Part shown: positions 33,128-42,184 of the stretch, in pieces
How the letters are laid out: each line of letters starts with the position of its first letter
How positions within the stretch are numbered: the first letter of the stretch is position 1
From: an uncultured Dysosmobacter sp.
Lineage (GTDB): Bacteria; Bacillota; Clostridia; Oscillospirales; Oscillospiraceae
DNA length: 64,000 nt
Direction of reading: 5' to 3'
NCBI GenBank assembly: GCA_934590165.1
Contig: CAKTOO010000004.1
Location: forward strand, 75,619 to 139,618
Notes under the pieces: model-generated
What the model saw: the letters and a program-made list of their open reading frames with translations, nothing else
Databases searched by the model: none
What the model was told of the DNA's origin: nothing
Position numbers and translations under genes: made by a program

Positions 33128-33173
33128 AATCGTCCCTCTTTATTAGTTATATGTGATGTTCAGAACTTTTTTA

Positions 33174-34046
33174 TCAGATGATGGCCTCCACGTATTCCCG
33201 GGCGTCGAAGGGCTTCAGGTCACCGATTCCCTCGCCCACACCGGCCAGCTTCACGGGCACACCCAGCTCCCGGGCGATGGCGATGACGATGCCGCCCTTG
33301 GCGGTGCCGTCCAGCTTCGTGAGAACGATGCCGGTGAGGCCGGCGGCCTCCTTGAACTGCTTGGCCTGGATGAGGCCGTTCTGGCCGGTGGTGGCATCTA
33401 ACACCAAAAGGGTTTCCCGGGCGGCGCCGGGGCATTCCCGGTCGATGATCTTGGAGAGCTTACTCAGCTCCGCCATGAGGTTGGTCTTGTTGTGGAGGCG
33501 GCCAGCAGTATCACACAGCACCACGTCCACGTTCCGGGCCTTGGCGGCCTGGAGGGCGTCAAACAGCACGGCGCCGGGGTCGGCGCCCTCGTGCTGGCGG
33601 ACCAGTTCGCACCCCGCCCGCTGCGACCAGATCTCCAGCTGGTCAGCGGCGGCGGCACGGAACGTATCCGCCGCGCAGAACAGGACCCGCTTGCCCTCAC
33701 TTTTCAGCCGGCTGCCCAGCTTGCCGATGGAGGTGGTCTTGCCCACGCCGTTGACGCCGATGAACAGCACCACAGAGGGAGTCGTGGACAGGTCCAGGGC
33801 CGTGTCCCCCACATTCATCATATCCACCAGGATGTCCCGCAGAGCAGCCTTGACCTCCTCCTGGTCGTGGAGCTTTTCCTTGCGGACCTTCATCCGCAGC
33901 TGCTCCACAGCCTCCAGAGCGGTGTCCATGCCCAGGTCCGCCAGGATGAGGGTCTCCTCCAGTTCCTCGAAAAAGGCCTCGTCCGCCTCCGTGAAGCCGG
34001 AGAACAGGTTGGTGGTGATTTTTTTCAGTTTGTCAAAAAAGCCCAT
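33174..34046 (-). CDS. ftsY: Signal recognition particle receptor FtsY
   Basis: 290 residues from ATG 34046 (SD GGAGGAG). Short N-terminal region (MGFFDKLKKITTNLF), N-domain helices (~20-85), then the SRP GTPase G domain: G1 GVNGVGKTTSIGKL, the DTFRAAAADQLE insertion-box motif, G3 DTAGRLHNKTNLM, G4 TKLDGTAKGG. It lacks the long acidic A-domain of E. coli FtsY, as usual for Firmicutes. It docks SRP-ribosome complexes at the membrane. Downstream of smc and a small zinc-ribbon gene, in the conserved smc-ftsY order. Confidence 0.97.
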   Translation of the reverse strand: MGFFDKLKKITTNLFSGFTEADEAFFEELEETLILADLGMDTALEAVEQLRMKVRKEKLHDQEEVKAALRDILVDMMNVGDTALDLSTTPSVVLFIGVNGVGKTTSIGKLGSRLKSEGKRVLFCAADTFRAAAADQLEIWSQRAGCELVRQHEGADPGAVLFDALQAAKARNVDVVLCDTAGRLHNKTNLMAELSKLSKIIDRECPGAARETLLVLDATTGQNGLIQAKQFKEAAGLTGIVLTKLDGTAKGGIVIAIARELGVPVKLAGVGEGIGDLKPFDAREYVEAII

Positions 34047-34065
34047 AGTCTCCTCCAATTAGGAA

Positions 34066-34308
34066 TTATTTCGCGTCCCAGTCGATCTTTTTTCCGCAGC
34101 TGGAGCAGTATTCCGCATTGATTTGCGCAATATAGGCTCCGCAGTCAAGACAACGGATCTTGGTCCTGTGCAGAATAATTGCTGCCAAAGCCATGAGAAA
34201 GCCTATCACCTTGAGCCAGACAGGCGGCGTCAGAAGCAACAGGAACAATCCGGCCACGAGCATACCGATAAAAAGATACTGTTTCTGCCGCAGTGTCATT
34301 TTCCTCAA
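34066..34308 (-). CDS. Small membrane protein with C-terminal zinc ribbon
   Basis: 80 residues. A basic N-terminus (MRKMTLRQKQYLF), two adjacent hydrophobic segments (IGMLVAGLFLLLLTP and WLKVIGFLMALAAIILH), then CLDCGAY ... YCSSCGKKIDW, a four-cysteine rubredoxin-like zinc ribbon facing the cytoplasm. It is inserted between smc and ftsY with 7 bp to smc, so it is co-transcribed with them. Function unknown. Confidence 0.75.
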   Translation of the reverse strand: MRKMTLRQKQYLFIGMLVAGLFLLLLTPPVWLKVIGFLMALAAIILHRTKIRCLDCGAYIAQINAEYCSSCGKKIDWDAK

Positions 34309-34315
34309 TTCCTTT

Positions 34316-37300
34316 TTATTTGATATTCAATTCCTTCGCCATGTCGTTCAAATTGATGGTCAAAATCTTGGAAACGCCCTGCTCCTGCATGGTGACGCCG
34401 TAGAGGACGTCGGCCTCCTCCATGGTGCCCCGGCGGTGGGTGATGACGATGAACTGGGTCCGGCCAGCCAGTCGCCGCATATACCGGGCCACCCGGATGA
34501 CATTGGGCTCGTCCAAAGCGGCCTCGATCTCGTCCATGACGCAGAAGGGCGTGGGGTGGACCTTCAAAATGGCGAAGTACAGCGCAATGGCCACGAATGC
34601 CTTCTCACCGCCGGAGAGCAGGGAGATGGTCTTGAGGGTCTTTCCCGGGGGCTGGGCCTTGATCTCAATGCCGCAGCCCAGAATGTCCTGCTCGTCCTCC
34701 AGCTCCAGCGTGGCCTGGCCGCCGCCGAACAGGTCTGTAAACGTGGTCTGGAAACTCTCGTTGATAAGCTTGAACTGCTCCGAGAAAATGTGGGTCATCT
34801 CGGCGGTGATGTCCTCGATGATGCCCTCCAGCTCGCCCTTGGCCTTTTCCACGTCGTTGCGCTGGTCCGTCAGGTACGTATAGCGGCCGTTCACCCGGTC
34901 GAACTCCTCGATGGCGCCGATGTTGGGCGTGCCCAGGGCCTTGATGTCCCGGTTCAGTTCGCCGATGCGGCGGGTGGCCTTGGGGATGCTCTCCAGCTCG
35001 ATGCGCTGGGCCTGGGCGTCGCTGTGGCTGAGCTCGTAGTGCTCCCACAGCCGGTCCAGGATCTGCTTTTCCTCCATGGCGGAGGTGGCGATCTTCTGCT
35101 CCAGCTTGGAGGCGGAGCGCTCCAGGTCGGCGTACTGCTCATTCATGTCCTTCAGTTCCCGGTTCTGGGCGGTGCGCTGGGCCTCCAGTTCCAGCTTTTC
35201 CCGGTTCAGGTCCGCCAGACGCCGGCGGAACTCCTCCGCCTGGGCGGCCAGGGCCGCCTGGGCCTCCTGCCGCCGCAGAATCTCCGCCTGGGCGGCGTTG
35301 ATATTCTTCTGATAGGTCTGGAGGACCTCCTCCTTCTGGGCGCGGTCTCCGGTGAGACTCTCCGCCAGCTGCCGCAGGTCGGCGGCGCGGGCCATGGTGG
35401 CCTCCTTCTGCGCCTCCAGGGCGGCGATGGCGCTCTTTTGGGCGGTGATGTCCTCCGCCAGGGCGCTGGACTTCGCCAACAGCTCCGACTGGCCGGAAAG
35501 GGCTTCCTCCGCCTGGGCGCGGAGCCCGGCGGCCAAAGCTTCCTGCTCCGCCATAGCCTTTTCCGCCTGAGCGGAACGGGCCTGATTGTCCGCCAAACGC
35601 CCCCGCAGGCTCTCCAGCTCGCCCTCCAGATTCTCCAGGTTTTCCTCCAGGGAGCGAAGCAGAATGTCAAAGTGGTTTTTGATACCCTCCAGACGCAGCA
35701 CCTCGTCCTCCGCCTGCCGGCGCTGGCTCTCCGCCGTCTCCAGCTCGTACTGGGCCGCGGAAAGCTCCCGGTTGGCGGCTTCCTCCGCCTGCTGGGCGGC
35801 GGCGAGTTTTTCATGCATGGCGGCGGCGCGGCCGTTGAGCTTTTCCAGCTCCGCCGCCCGGCTCAACACACCGGCGCTGCGGGAGGTGGAGCCGCCGGTC
35901 ATGGAACCGCCCCGGTTGATGACCTGGCCATCCAGGGTGACGATACGGAAGGCGTTGCGGTACTTCCGGGCCATGGCGATACCGCAGTCCAGGTCCTCCA
36001 CCACCACGGTGCGGCCCAGGAGGCTGTGGAAAATATTCCGGTATTGGGAGTCGCAGCTCACCAGACGGGAAGCAAGGCCCACAAAGCCGAACTCCTGCTC
36101 CACGCCGCCCAGCCGCAGCTCGTCGCCCCGGATGGCGGTCAGGGGCAGGAAGGTGGCGCGGCCGCCGTCCCGCTGCTTCAGGAAGTTGATGGCGCTCTTG
36201 GCGTCCTCCTCCCGGTCCACCACGATGTTCTGAAGACCCGCCCCCAGAGCGATCTCAATGGCCAGGGAATACTGCTGATCCGTTTTCATGAGGTTCGCCA
36301 CGGGACCGTGGATGCCCCGCAGGCTTCCCTTCGCCTGCATGACCACCTTGACGGCCTTGGAAAAGCCCTCGTAGTCTTTCTCCATCTCCGTCAGCAGACG
36401 GATGCGGTTATCCAGGGCGCCGACCTCCATGGTCAGCTGGACTTTTTTCTCACTGGCGGCAGCGGCTTTTTTCTTCCGCTCCTCCATCCGCAGGCTGTGG
36501 CCCGCGATGATGTTGCCCACGGCCTCTGCCTCATCCCGGGCATCCTCCAGGGCATGGCGGTTGGATTTGGCCTCCCGGCGGCTGGTTTCCAGCTGCTCCT
36601 CCGCGGCAGTTTTGTCCGCTTCCACGGCGGCGATGCGCTGGGAAAGCTGTCCGTTTTCCGCCGTGATGGCGGCGGCTTCGGCACGCTGGTCCGCGGCGGC
36701 GGCCACGGCCATGGCCTCCCGGCCCCGCAGGGCCTCCGCCTGGCTCTGGGCGCCGCCAACCTGGTCGGCGGCGGCACGTGCCTGCTCCAGTAAAGCCGCC
36801 AAATCCCCGTTCAGCTCCGCCAGTTGGTCCTCCAGCTGCCGGGCTAGGGTCTTCTGCTCCTCCGCCTGCCGGGCGAGACCGCCGGCGCGGGTATCGCTCT
36901 CCGCCAGCTCCGTCTGGGCACGCTGGATATTTTCCCGGTTGTGGGCGATGGTGCTCTCCAGCACCGCCATGGCGGACTCCTCGTCCTTCATGTGCCCGTC
37001 CACAGCGCCGGCCTCGCCGCGGATGCGCTCGGCCTCCATGTCCTTTTCCTGCATACGGGCGCCGAACTGCTCCCCCTCGGCGTACAGGGCGTCCAACCGG
37101 GCCTTGGCCTCGTCCCTCTGGGCTCCGGCGACGCGGAAATCCGCCTCCAGCTTCCGGGCGTTGGCTTTCAGGGCATCCAGATTCTCCAGCCACATGGAGA
37201 TCTCCAGCAAACGCAGCTCATCCCGGAGGACCAGATACTTTTTCGCCTTTTCCGCCTGGTCCCGCAGGGGTTCCACCTGCAGCTCCAGCTCGGCGATCTT

Positions 37301-37882
37301 GTCGTTGATGCGGACCAGATTCTCCTCCGTCCGCTCCAGCTTCCGCTCCGTGTCCTCTTTCCGGTGGCGAAATTTGGAGATGCCGGCCGCCTCCTCGAAA
37401 ATCTCCCGGCGCTCGCCGCTTTTTGCGGAGAGGATCTCGTCGATTTTTCCCTGGCCGATGATGGAGTAGCCCTCTTTGCCCATGCCGGTGTCCATGAACA
37501 GCTCCGCCACATCCTTCAATCGGACGGACTGGCGGTTGATGTAATATTCGCTCTCCCCGCTGCGGTAATAGCGGCGGGTAACGGAGACCTCCGATTCCTC
37601 CATGGTAGGGAAAATATGCTCTGTGTTGTCAATGACCAGCGTCACCTGGGCAAATCCCACCTGCGTCCGCTTGGCGGTGCCGCCGAAAATGACATCTTCC
37701 ATTTTGGCGCCCCGGAGGCTCTTGCTGCTCTGCTCGCCCATGACCCAGCGGATTGCGTCGGAAATGTTGGATTTACCGGAGCCGTTGGGGCCCACAATGG
37801 CGGTGATGTCCTCGCCAAAGTTCAGGACTGTCTTATCCGGGAAGGATTTGAAGCCCTGGATCTCCAATGCTTTTAAATACAC
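34316..37882 (-). CDS. smc: Chromosome segregation protein SMC
   Basis: 1188 residues, full length. N-terminal ATPase half: QGFKSFPDKT and Walker A GPNGSGKSNISDAI (~32-45). Two long coiled coils (~170-500 and ~670-1020) flank a hinge at ~510-660 (GSLRGIHGPVANL ... GGSMTGGS). The C-terminal half has the ABC signature LLSGGEKAFVAIAL and Walker B FCVMDEIEAALDE. With ScpA/ScpB it forms the bacterial condensin loaded at parS. First gene of the smc-(zinc ribbon)-ftsY cluster. Confidence 0.98.
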   Translation of the reverse strand: MYLKALEIQGFKSFPDKTVLNFGEDITAIVGPNGSGKSNISDAIRWVMGEQSSKSLRGAKMEDVIFGGTAKRTQVGFAQVTLVIDNTEHIFPTMEESEVSVTRRYYRSGESEYYINRQSVRLKDVAELFMDTGMGKEGYSIIGQGKIDEILSAKSGERREIFEEAAGISKFRHRKEDTERKLERTEENLVRINDKIAELELQVEPLRDQAEKAKKYLVLRDELRLLEISMWLENLDALKANARKLEADFRVAGAQRDEAKARLDALYAEGEQFGARMQEKDMEAERIRGEAGAVDGHMKDEESAMAVLESTIAHNRENIQRAQTELAESDTRAGGLARQAEEQKTLARQLEDQLAELNGDLAALLEQARAAADQVGGAQSQAEALRGREAMAVAAAADQRAEAAAITAENGQLSQRIAAVEADKTAAEEQLETSRREAKSNRHALEDARDEAEAVGNIIAGHSLRMEERKKKAAAASEKKVQLTMEVGALDNRIRLLTEMEKDYEGFSKAVKVVMQAKGSLRGIHGPVANLMKTDQQYSLAIEIALGAGLQNIVVDREEDAKSAINFLKQRDGGRATFLPLTAIRGDELRLGGVEQEFGFVGLASRLVSCDSQYRNIFHSLLGRTVVVEDLDCGIAMARKYRNAFRIVTLDGQVINRGGSMTGGSTSRSAGVLSRAAELEKLNGRAAAMHEKLAAAQQAEEAANRELSAAQYELETAESQRRQAEDEVLRLEGIKNHFDILLRSLEENLENLEGELESLRGRLADNQARSAQAEKAMAEQEALAAGLRAQAEEALSGQSELLAKSSALAEDITAQKSAIAALEAQKEATMARAADLRQLAESLTGDRAQKEEVLQTYQKNINAAQAEILRRQEAQAALAAQAEEFRRRLADLNREKLELEAQRTAQNRELKDMNEQYADLERSASKLEQKIATSAMEEKQILDRLWEHYELSHSDAQAQRIELESIPKATRRIGELNRDIKALGTPNIGAIEEFDRVNGRYTYLTDQRNDVEKAKGELEGIIEDITAEMTHIFSEQFKLINESFQTTFTDLFGGGQATLELEDEQDILGCGIEIKAQPPGKTLKTISLLSGGEKAFVAIALYFAILKVHPTPFCVMDEIEAALDEPNVIRVARYMRRLAGRTQFIVITHRRGTMEEADVLYGVTMQEQGVSKILTINLNDMAKELNIK

Positions 37883-37963
37883 GCTTTCACCCCTTGCAGC
37901 TTCCTATACTATAACTAGAATAATATAGCAGAGAAGCCGCCTGTTTTCAAGGCAAAAGATGTG

Positions 37964-37997
37964 AAAAAAGCGGTGCTCTCCGTCCGGAAAGCACCGC
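37964..37997. terminator. Terminator of clpP-like gene
   Basis: AGCGGTGCT / AGCACCGCT stem followed on the minus strand by TTTTTTC. Confidence 0.85.
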
Positions 37998-38011
37998 TCC
38001 TCCGCCGCCTG

Positions 38012-38719
38012 TCAGTTTTTTTCTCCTTTTCGCTCTCCGATTTGGCGATACAGGCAGGCCAAACCGTCGGAAAGCCCCCCTACCTGATCGATGATGCCCA
38101 GCTGTACCGCCTCCTCCCCATAGACCACGCTGCCCACATCGGCGGCCATGTCGTCCTTTTGCAGCATGAGGGACTGAAAGCGCTCCGGACTGATGTGGCT
38201 GTGGCTGGAGACGAAAGCCACGATGCGCTCCTGGAGCCGCTGGAAGTAATTGTAGGTCTGCGGCGCGGCGATAACGGTGCCGCTCATGCGGACCGGATGG
38301 ATGGTCATGGCGGCGGATGGCACGGCAAAGCTCCGCCGGGCCGCCACCGCCAGCGGCACGCCGATGGAGTGGCTGCCTCCCAGGACGATGGAGACCGTGG
38401 GCTTCGTCATGCCCGCGATGAGCTCCGCGATGGCAAGGCCCGCCTCCACATCGCCGCCCACTGTGTTCAGCAAAAACAGCACGCCGTCCACCTCCTCGCT
38501 CTCCTCCAGCTTGGCGAGAAGGGGCAGAACGTGCTCATATTTGGTGGTCTTTGTGCTGTTGGAGGCGGTCATGTGCCCCTCGATCTGCCCGATGATGGTC
38601 AGGCAGTAGACGCTGCCGTGGGCGGTGCGGGTCATGGCGGAGCCGAAATCCAGGATGGACTGGCCGGTCTCATTGCCGCCGTCCCGGACCGGCTGGCCGG
38701 GATTTGTGGTTTCTGTCAT
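38012..38719 (-). CDS. ClpP/TepA-like serine protease family protein
   Basis: 235 residues from ATG 38719 (SD GGGAGGAG); the frame is open further upstream but that part lacks family character. It resembles the TepA/YmfB branch of the ClpP fold: VDGVLFLLNTVGGDVEAGLA, then the nucleophile region LGGSHSIGVPLAVAARR and AMTIHPVRMSG with the catalytic His. TepA-type proteins are cytosolic or membrane-associated and have been linked to secretion and spore protein degradation. No Clp ATPase gene is adjacent. Divergent from proB. Confidence 0.85.
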   Translation of the reverse strand: MTETTNPGQPVRDGGNETGQSILDFGSAMTRTAHGSVYCLTIIGQIEGHMTASNSTKTTKYEHVLPLLAKLEESEEVDGVLFLLNTVGGDVEAGLAIAELIAGMTKPTVSIVLGGSHSIGVPLAVAARRSFAVPSAAMTIHPVRMSGTVIAAPQTYNYFQRLQERIVAFVSSHSHISPERFQSLMLQKDDMAADVGSVVYGEEAVQLGIIDQVGGLSDGLACLYRQIGERKGEKN

Positions 38720-38838
38720 AAATCTCCTCCCTTTCCCCTGTATTTTCCGCAGTTTTTTAGAAATTACACAGGGTTTTCTTTTGCGCTCCACCGTGCTATA
38801 CTGAGAAAAACTGACAAGACAGTCGGGAGGGTTTCCAA

Positions 38839-39654
38839 TTGGAGCATACAAAGCAGCGCATCGTGGTAAAGGTAGGCACTTCCACCCTGACCCATGACTC
38901 CGGCAGCCTGGACCTCAGGAGCATGGAGCATCTGGTCCGAACGCTTTCGGACCTCCACGGCATGGGGCACGAGATCATCCTGGTGACCTCCGGTGCCATT
39001 GCCGTGGGCACGGCAAAGCTGGGCCTTGCGGAGCGGCCAAAGGAGCTGCGAATGAAGCAGGCGGCCGCCGCTGTCGGCCAGTGCCGCATGATGCACATTT
39101 ACGATAAATTGTTTTCTGAATACAACCGGTCGGTGGCCCAGATTTTGCTGACCGGCGATGACGTGGAGGACTCCTCCCGGGCGGAACACCTGCACAGCAC
39201 CTTCTCCGCCCTGCTGGAGATGAGGGTCATCCCGGTGGTGAACGAGAACGACTCCGTCTCCTCCGCCGAGATCGAGACCGGCCACCACAAGGTCCTGGGC
39301 GACAATGACACCCTCTCCGCCATCGTGGCGGAGCTGTGCCGGGCGGACCTGCTGGTGCTGCTCAGCGACATCGACGGATTGTACAGCGCCGACCCCAAAA
39401 AATATCCCGGCGCACGCCTGCTCCACCGGGTGGAAGCACTGACGCCGGAAATTTTGGAGATGGCCGGCGGCGCCGGCACCTGGCGGGGCACCGGCGGCAT
39501 GGCCACCAAGCTCTCCGCCGCCCGCATCGCCATGAACGCCGGATGTGATATGGTCATCACCAACGGCGCCAGAGTGGAGGACCTGTACGGTATCGTAGAG
39601 GGGCAAGACATCGGAACACGATTTTTGGCCCACGGTAAGGAGGAAGACGTATGA
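38839..39654 (+). CDS. proB: Glutamate 5-kinase
   Basis: 271 residues from TTG 38839, supported by GGGAGG at proper spacing and by the absence of a nearby ATG in frame. First step of proline synthesis: glutamate + ATP to gamma-glutamyl phosphate. Motifs: RIVVKVGTSTLTH, LVTSGAIAVGTAKLG, PVVNENDSVS, LVLLSDIDGLYSADP and GTGGMATKLSAA. It lacks the C-terminal PUA domain of E. coli ProB (~367 aa), as in many Firmicutes. Its stop overlaps the proA start (ATGA). Confidence 0.96.
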   Translation: MEHTKQRIVVKVGTSTLTHDSGSLDLRSMEHLVRTLSDLHGMGHEIILVTSGAIAVGTAKLGLAERPKELRMKQAAAAVGQCRMMHIYDKLFSEYNRSVAQILLTGDDVEDSSRAEHLHSTFSALLEMRVIPVVNENDSVSSAEIETGHHKVLGDNDTLSAIVAELCRADLLVLLSDIDGLYSADPKKYPGARLLHRVEALTPEILEMAGGAGTWRGTGGMATKLSAARIAMNAGCDMVITNGARVEDLYGIVEGQDIGTRFLAHGKEEDV

Positions 39655-40898
39655 CAGCATTGCAGCAGCAGGGCGCAGCGGCAAAGGCCGCTACCTATGA
39701 ACTGGCCACCGCCGGCACGGCGAAGAAAAACGCCGCCCTGGCCGCCATCGCGGATATTTTGACACAGCGGCAGGACGAATGGCTCTCCGCCAACGCCGAG
39801 GATGTGGCCGCGGCGAAGGAGGCGGGAATGCGGCCCGCCATGCTGGACCGGCTGACCCTCACCCCGGAGCGGGTGGCGGGCATCGTGGGCGGCGTGCGGC
39901 AGGTCATGGCCCTGCCGGACCCCATCGGCCAGGTGACCAAAATGGAGACCCGGCCCAACGGCCTCATCATTGGCCGGCGGCGGGTGCCGCTGGGCGTCAT
40001 CGCCATCATCTTCGAGGCCCGGCCAAATGTCACCGTGGACGCGGCGGCGCTGTGCCTGAAAAGCGGCAACGTGTGCATCCTCCGGGGCGGAAAAGAGGCC
40101 ATCCGCTCCAACCGCTGTGTTACGGCCCTCATGCGGGAGGCTCTCCGCGCCGCGGGCCTGCCGGAGGACTGCATCTCCCTGGTGCAGGACACCAGCCATG
40201 AGACGGCAAACGAGCTGATGCATCTGGACGGATACGTGGATGTGCTCATCCCCCGGGGTGGTGCCGGGCTCATCCGCGCGGTGGCCAAGGAGGCCAGCGT
40301 CCCGGTCATCCGCACTGGCGAGGGCGTGTGCCACATCTACATCGATAACGAGGCGGACCTGGACATGGGCGCCAGCATCCTGTACAACGCCAAGTGCTCC
40401 CGTCCCTCCGTGTGCAACGCGGTGGAGTGCGTGCTTTTGCAGGAGGATGTGGCGGCGGACTTTCTTGCCAAGGCCGTACCCCTGCTGGACAAACACCAGG
40501 TAGAGCTGCGGTGCGATGGAAAGGCCCTGCAAATTCTCGGTGCGCGGGGCGTGCCTGCCGCCGAAGCAGACTGGGACGCGGAATATGACGACTACATCCT
40601 GGCAGTCCGCACGGTGAAAAACACGGAGGAGGCCATCGCGTTCATCAACGCCCACGGCACCGGCCACTCCGAGGCAATCATCACGAAAAACTATTTCAAG
40701 GCCCAGCACTTCCTGGACCAAGTGGACGCGGCGGCGGTGTATGTCAACGCCTCCACCCGGTTTACCGACGGCGGCGAGTTCGGCCTGGGCGCTGAGATCG
40801 GCATCTCCACCCAGAAGATGCACGCCCGGGGTCCCATGGGCCTGGAGGAACTGACCAGCTGCAAATACGTTATCTACGGCGAGGGCCAGGTTCGCTGA
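39651..40898 (+). CDS. proA: Gamma-glutamyl phosphate reductase
   Basis: 415 residues. It reduces gamma-glutamyl phosphate to glutamate-5-semialdehyde with NADPH. ALDH-fold motifs: PLGVIAIIFEARPNVTVDAAALCLKSGN in the cofactor domain (seen as separate shorter blocks), the catalytic-cysteine region ILYNAKCSRPSVCNAVECV, and NASTRFTDGGEFGLGAEIGIS near the end. Overlaps proB by 4 bp, so the two are translationally coupled. Two unrelated small genes and proC follow on the same strand. Confidence 0.97.
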   Translation: MTALQQQGAAAKAATYELATAGTAKKNAALAAIADILTQRQDEWLSANAEDVAAAKEAGMRPAMLDRLTLTPERVAGIVGGVRQVMALPDPIGQVTKMETRPNGLIIGRRRVPLGVIAIIFEARPNVTVDAAALCLKSGNVCILRGGKEAIRSNRCVTALMREALRAAGLPEDCISLVQDTSHETANELMHLDGYVDVLIPRGGAGLIRAVAKEASVPVIRTGEGVCHIYIDNEADLDMGASILYNAKCSRPSVCNAVECVLLQEDVAADFLAKAVPLLDKHQVELRCDGKALQILGARGVPAAEADWDAEYDDYILAVRTVKNTEEAIAFINAHGTGHSEAIITKNYFKAQHFLDQVDAAAVYVNASTRFTDGGEFGLGAEIGISTQKMHARGPMGLEELTSCKYVIYGEGQVR

Positions 40899-40925
40899 CC
40901 ACGACTATTGAAGGAGGATACGGAA

Positions 40926-41303
40926 ATGGAAATGCTGTTTGAGACCATCGCGCTGAGCGTCATCACGGTACTGCTGCTTCTCCTCATGCTGACCCGGAAG
41001 CCGGGACACATCAAGCTGCTGGGCGTGCTGACGACCGCCGCCGTGGCGTCCATGGTGTTTTTCATCCTGATGCAGCGCGCCAACGGCAATCCCAACGCCG
41101 GGCAGGAGTTGACGCAGCTGTACGCCCCCTGCGGCATCTATATCCTGGTGGCGCTGTTCAGCCTGGGCGTGGCCGCCCTCAGCCGCCGGAAGCTCCGGGC
41201 GGAAAAGACCGCGAAGCTGGCCGCCAAGGCCAAGGCCGCCCAGGAGAAGAAGGTCAAGACCGAGCAGGCCCAGCAGCCGCCAAAGGCTGACCAGGAGGGC
41301 TGA
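40926..41303 (+). CDS. Small two-helix membrane protein with charged tail
   Basis: 125 residues from ATG 40926 (AGGAGG 8 bases upstream; an in-frame TTG precedes the SD). Two hydrophobic segments (IALSVITVLLLLLML and LTTAAVASMVFFILM) plus a third (YILVALFSLGVAAL), then an Ala/Lys/Gln-rich cytoplasmic tail (AKLAAKAKAAQEKKV). No family recognised. Its position inside the pro operon, 27 bp after proA and 1 bp before the DUF1963 gene, shows co-transcription. Confidence 0.65.
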   Translation: MEMLFETIALSVITVLLLLLMLTRKPGHIKLLGVLTTAAVASMVFFILMQRANGNPNAGQELTQLYAPCGIYILVALFSLGVAALSRRKLRAEKTAKLAAKAKAAQEKKVKTEQAQQPPKADQEG

Positions 41304-41304
41304 T

Positions 41305-42156
41305 ATGACCATCTCCGATATACAGGCCGTCCTTTGCTCCATGGCGCGAAACAGCATCCGCCTGACCATCGGCGGCCAGCCGGACACCGGCGTGGGCGCC
41401 AGCCGCTTCGGAGGTATGCCGGACATGCCGGCGGATTTTGCCTGGCCGGTCTTTGAAACAGCCACCTACGATGACGATGACGTAAAGTCCCGTCCCCTGG
41501 CGTTCCTGGCGCAGTTTTCCTGTGAGGCTTTGGCTCCTTATGACACAGATGGGCTGCTGCCTAAAACGGGCGTGCTGTCCTTTTTCTACGAGCTGGGCTC
41601 TCAGCGGTGGGGCTATGACCCGGCGGACCGGGGCTGTGCCCGGGTATTCTGGTTCCCGGAAACGGCAAAGCTGTCCCCGGCGGCTTTTCCAGAGGATCTG
41701 CCTGACGAATACCGTCTGCCCGCTCTGGGCATTTTGCTGTCAGCGGGGGTCTCCTATCCTAGTGCCGAGGACTTTTACGCCGGCCGGGAGGAGCAAAACG
41801 GCGACTGGGAGCCGTACTGGGAGACCCGGTCTGCGCTGGGCATTGAGGACCCGGACAACCGCTCCTGTTTGCTTGGCTGGCCGGATGTGATCCAGAACAG
41901 CATGTTTCGGGAGTGCGAGCTGACGGGCCGGGGCCACTATCTGGGCGGCCTCTGCCCGGACCTGTCCCCGGAGGACGCCCAGGCGGAGCTGGATGCCGTT
42001 CAAAACTGGCAGCTGCTGTTCCAGTTGGACACGGTGGAAGACGGCGGCTTCCAGCTGATGTTCGGCGACTGCGGCCGCGTGTATTTCTGCATTCGCAAGA
42101 AGGATCTGGCTGCCCGGCGGTTTGACCGGGTGTGGCTCATTCTCCAGTGCGGTTGA
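41305..42156 (+). CDS. DUF1963 (YwqG-like) protein
   Basis: 283 residues. DUF1963 proteins have the pattern GGxPxxP..W: here SRFGGMPDMPADFAWPVF, followed by LAFLAQFSCEAL, TGVLSFFYE and the C-terminal GDCGRVYFCIRKKDL. The family is widespread and uncharacterised, often with a solved B. subtilis YwqG fold. SD AGGAGGGC. It starts one base after the previous stop and is followed by proC after 28 bp. Confidence 0.88.
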   Translation: MTISDIQAVLCSMARNSIRLTIGGQPDTGVGASRFGGMPDMPADFAWPVFETATYDDDDVKSRPLAFLAQFSCEALAPYDTDGLLPKTGVLSFFYELGSQRWGYDPADRGCARVFWFPETAKLSPAAFPEDLPDEYRLPALGILLSAGVSYPSAEDFYAGREEQNGDWEPYWETRSALGIEDPDNRSCLLGWPDVIQNSMFRECELTGRGHYLGGLCPDLSPEDAQAELDAVQNWQLLFQLDTVEDGGFQLMFGDCGRVYFCIRKKDLAARRFDRVWLILQCG

Positions 42157-42184
42157 TTTTTCAAGTAAAGGAATGTGATCAATT

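Noticed and set aside
34160..36793. Long plus-strand ORF (877 codons) opposite smc
   Set aside because: Same cause; smc is unmistakable on the minus strand and the antisense product has no family character.
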